A DNA stretch of 14,441 nucleotides from an uncultured Oscillospiraceae bacterium (GTDB taxonomy: Bacteria; Bacillota; Clostridia; Oscillospirales; Oscillospiraceae). The position numbers were made by a program, and so were the translations under genes. Positions within the stretch are counted from its first letter, which is position 1, and every line of letters begins with the position of its first letter. This document shows positions 12,673-14,441 of this stretch, one piece after another. Below the pieces are notes generated by a model. That model saw only the letters and a program-made list of their open reading frames with translations, searched no databases and was not told where the DNA came from. Location: contig CAADVN010000308.1 in assembly GCA_900752445.1 (NCBI GenBank), positions 1 through 14,441 on the forward strand, written 5' to 3'.

Positions 12673-12714
12673 ATGTGTTAAACTTAGAGGGATTTTTTGA
12701 AACCGAGGTGCCGA

Positions 12715-14148
12715 ATGGAACACGACAGATACGAAAACCCGCTGTGCACGAGGTATGCGTCCGTCAGGATGCAGCAGATATTCTCGCCGGACTATAAGTT
12801 CCTCACCTGGCACAGGCTGTGGCTCTCGCTGGCCGAGAACGAGCGCTCGCTGGGCCTGCCCGTGACCGGGGAACAGACGGCCGAGCTGCGCGAGCAGCTC
12901 GAGGTCATAGACTACGAGGCCGCGGGGCGCTACGAGCGCGAGCTGCGGCACGACGTCATGGCGCATATCCGGGCCTGGGGCGAGCACTGCCCGAAGGCGC
13001 GCGGCATCATCCACCTCGGCGCGACGAGCTGCTTCGTGGACGACAACGGCGACCTCATCGCCTACAGGGACGCAATGCGGCAGATACGCGGGCTGCTGCT
13101 CTCTGTCATCGGCGCTCTCGCGGACTTCGCGCTGGCGCAGAAGGACACGCCGGTGCTGGCCTATACGCACTATCAGGCGGCGCAGCCGACGACGCTGGGG
13201 AAAAGGGCCTGCATGTGGCTGCAGGACTACATGCTCGACCTCGAGCGCCTGGACTTCGAGCTGGAGCGGCTGCCCTTCTACGGCTGCAAGGGCGCGACGG
13301 GCACGGGCGCGAGCTTCCTCGCGCTCTTTGACGGCGACGCGGCAAAGGCGGGCGAGCTCGAGCGGCGCATAGCCGCCGACATGGGCTTTGACCGGGTCCT
13401 GCCCATCACGGGTCAGACGTATACGAGGAAGATAGACTCGTTCCTCCTGAACGTGCTCTCGGGCCTGGCGCAGAGCGCGGCCAAGATGGCGACGGACCTG
13501 CGGCTCATGGCGCACGAGAAGGAGTTCGACGAGCCCTTCACCGAGGGCCAGGTCGGCTCGTCGGCCATGGCGTACAAGCGCAACCCCATGCGCTGCGAGC
13601 GCATCTGCTCGCTGGCGCGGCACGTCGTGGCGCTGGCGCAGGACACGGCCATGACGGCCTCGGCCCAGTGGCTGGAGCGCACGCTGGACGACTCGGCGAA
13701 CCGCAGGATCTCGATACCCGAGGCGTTCCTGGCGGCGGACGCCGTACTCAGCCTCGCGGTGAACGTGCTGCGCGGGTGCCGGGTGTACCCGGAGATGATG
13801 GCGCGGCACCTGCGGGACGAGCTGCCGTTTCTGGCGACGGAGAATATACTGATGCGTGCGGTGTCGCTGGGCGGCGACCGGCAGGAGCTGCACGAGGTCA
13901 TAAGGGAGTACGCGGTGGACACGGCGAGAAGGATGAAGGAGACGGGCCGCGGGAACGATCTGGCAGAGCGGCTGCTGGGAGATACACGGTTCGGGCTCAC
14001 CGAGGCGGAGCTGGAGGAGCTGATGGACGTGAGGAAGTTCGTGGGCCTGGCCCCGGAGCAGGCGGAGCGGTACGTGCTGGACACGGTGAGGCCGGTGCTG
14101 GAGCGGAACGCGGGCGCGGCGGCCGAGGGCCGGGAGATAAGCTGCTGA
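12715..14148 (+). CDS. purB: Adenylosuccinate lyase
   Basis: This 477-aa enzyme cleaves fumarate from SAICAR and from adenylosuccinate, two steps of purine synthesis, as a homotetramer. It belongs to the fumarase/aspartase superfamily and keeps the signature GSSAMAYKRNP (281-291) with the catalytic Ser in the flexible loop, GATSCFVDDNGD (102-113), YTHYQAAQPTTLGKR with H152, and an RHDVMAH stretch (78-84). Length is the usual 470-480. The start is ATG 12715 with GAGGTG a few nt upstream; a TTG at 12697 would add six residues but lies in an unconserved stretch. It is the last gene of the tcdA-purB run, 42 nt after the acetyltransferase; no clear promoter is visible in that gap. Confidence 0.95.
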   Translation: MEHDRYENPLCTRYASVRMQQIFSPDYKFLTWHRLWLSLAENERSLGLPVTGEQTAELREQLEVIDYEAAGRYERELRHDVMAHIRAWGEHCPKARGIIHLGATSCFVDDNGDLIAYRDAMRQIRGLLLSVIGALADFALAQKDTPVLAYTHYQAAQPTTLGKRACMWLQDYMLDLERLDFELERLPFYGCKGATGTGASFLALFDGDAAKAGELERRIAADMGFDRVLPITGQTYTRKIDSFLLNVLSGLAQSAAKMATDLRLMAHEKEFDEPFTEGQVGSSAMAYKRNPMRCERICSLARHVVALAQDTAMTASAQWLERTLDDSANRRISIPEAFLAADAVLSLAVNVLRGCRVYPEMMARHLRDELPFLATENILMRAVSLGGDRQELHEVIREYAVDTARRMKETGRGNDLAERLLGDTRFGLTEAELEELMDVRKFVGLAPEQAERYVLDTVRPVLERNAGAAAEGREISC

Positions 14149-14224
14149 AAATTTTAAAGGCTTTAATAATAGTTTAATTTTTGACGCATATACTTGAGCC
14201 AGACCAGAGGAAGGAGGCGAGGGC

Positions 14225-14347
14225 ATGAGCCTGCTGCGGATGAACGTGGGCATGGCGATGACGATGGCGCGGACGATGGGCTCACGCACGAGCTTTGAGA
14301 TAAGAAGCGGCGTCTCGACGAAGCCTGAGACGAACAAAAAGGGCTAA
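14225..14347 (+). CDS. Putative 40-aa Met-rich peptide
   Basis: A small ORF (ATG 14225, TAA 14345-14347) sits behind AGGAAGGAGG with good spacing, 76 nt after purB. It reads MSLLRMNVGMAMTMARTMGS followed by RTSFEIRSGVSTKPETNKKG. Six Met among the first 18 residues and a helix-prone N-terminal half with a polar, Lys-rich tail make it look like a small amphipathic or membrane-associated peptide. A TATACT at 14189-14194 could be a -10, with no convincing -35. I do not recognise a family. The excellent ribosome site argues for translation; the shortness and atypical composition argue for caution. Confidence 0.5.
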   Translation: MSLLRMNVGMAMTMARTMGSRTSFEIRSGVSTKPETNKKG

Positions 14348-14376
14348 AAGTCAAGAGAAATTTGCATAAGTCAAGA
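14348..14376. repeat. Two direct copies of AAGTCAAGA, 20 bp apart
   Basis: AAGTCAAGA occurs at 14348-14356 and 14368-14376 in an A-rich stretch downstream of the 40-aa ORF. The spacing of two helical turns would fit a protein-binding site, but the stretch is low in complexity. Confidence 0.4.
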
Positions 14377-14394
14377 AAAAACGGCAATCAGCAC

Positions 14395-14419
14395 AAATAA
14401 AAAGCGCCCTTATTGGGCG
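14395..14419 (-). terminator. Terminator-like hairpin, mainly minus strand
   Basis: CGCCC (14405-14409) pairs with GGGCG (14415-14419) around TTATT. On the minus strand it is followed by CTTTTTATTT, a good T tract, so it could end a gene entering from beyond the right edge. On the plus strand only ATTT follows. Confidence 0.6.
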
Positions 14420-14441
14420 ATTTCACAACAAAACAACATGG

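Noticed and set aside
12697..12714. TTG start six codons upstream for purB
   Set aside because: The ATG at 12715 has GAGGTG at suitable distance and the usual PurB N-terminus follows it directly.
12136..14337. Minus-strand ORF (733 aa) opposite the acetyltransferase and purB
   Set aside because: An antisense shadow spanning two well-supported genes; Arg/His/Val-rich and without domains.
1..14441. CRISPR array, tRNA, rRNA, riboswitch or integrase
   Set aside because: No regularly spaced repeats, cloverleaf, known riboswitch core or recombinase motif was found; none is claimed.

Overview
The window is about 14.4 kb of GC-rich DNA with dense, mostly short-spaced genes. Strong Shine-Dalgarno sites, TTG starts, -35/-10 promoters of sigma-A type, a type III glutamine synthetase and a 2-hydroxyacyl-CoA dehydratase pair together suggest a strictly anaerobic, high-GC member of the Clostridia, most likely Oscillospiraceae-like. 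This assignment is inference from gene content. No rRNA, tRNA, CRISPR array, transposase or phage gene was seen.

Left part (1-3455, minus strand): an operon driven by a consensus promoter (TTGACA, 17 nt, TATAAT) encodes two 2-hydroxyacyl-CoA dehydratase-family subunits (393 aa, TTG start, then 533 aa) and a 68-aa Lys-rich single-span membrane protein, ending at a hairpin near 165-202. The ATP-dependent activator that such enzymes need is not in the window. Next comes a divergent pair of very small genes (3463-3900): a 59-aa ribbon-helix-helix-like regulator on the minus strand and a short helical protein on the plus strand. They share a 92-bp control region with a 9-bp inverted repeat centred on the plus-strand -10 box. 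The plus-strand gene runs into a palindromic repeat element, a second copy of which lies at 27-141 with its halves in swapped order.

Middle (4039-8829): nadE (ammonia-dependent NAD synthase) and glnN (type III glutamine synthetase) diverge from back-to-back promoters. A bidirectional terminator separates glnN from a convergent two-gene operon encoding a NYN-OST-HTH (LabA/LOTUS-type) putative RNA-binding nuclease and a membrane-anchored YkuE-like metallophosphoesterase, which overlap by 4 nt.

Right part (8931-14441, plus strand): a strong promoter drives a 548-aa membrane-anchored parvulin/SurA-type foldase with an EF-hand-like loop in its C-terminal half. After a hairpin comes a tightly coupled set: tcdA (tRNA t6A dehydratase), a transglutaminase-like lipoprotein, a GNAT acetyltransferase (4-nt overlaps throughout) and purB (adenylosuccinate lyase). 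A 40-aa Met-rich ORF with a very good ribosome binding site and a minus-strand terminator close the window.

Most genes are housekeeping (NAD, glutamine and purine synthesis, tRNA modification, envelope protein folding). The less ordinary parts are the activator-less dehydratase operon, the RHH/small-protein divergent unit with its operator and repeat-extended reading frame, the EF-hand loop in the foldase, and the unannotated 40-aa ORF.
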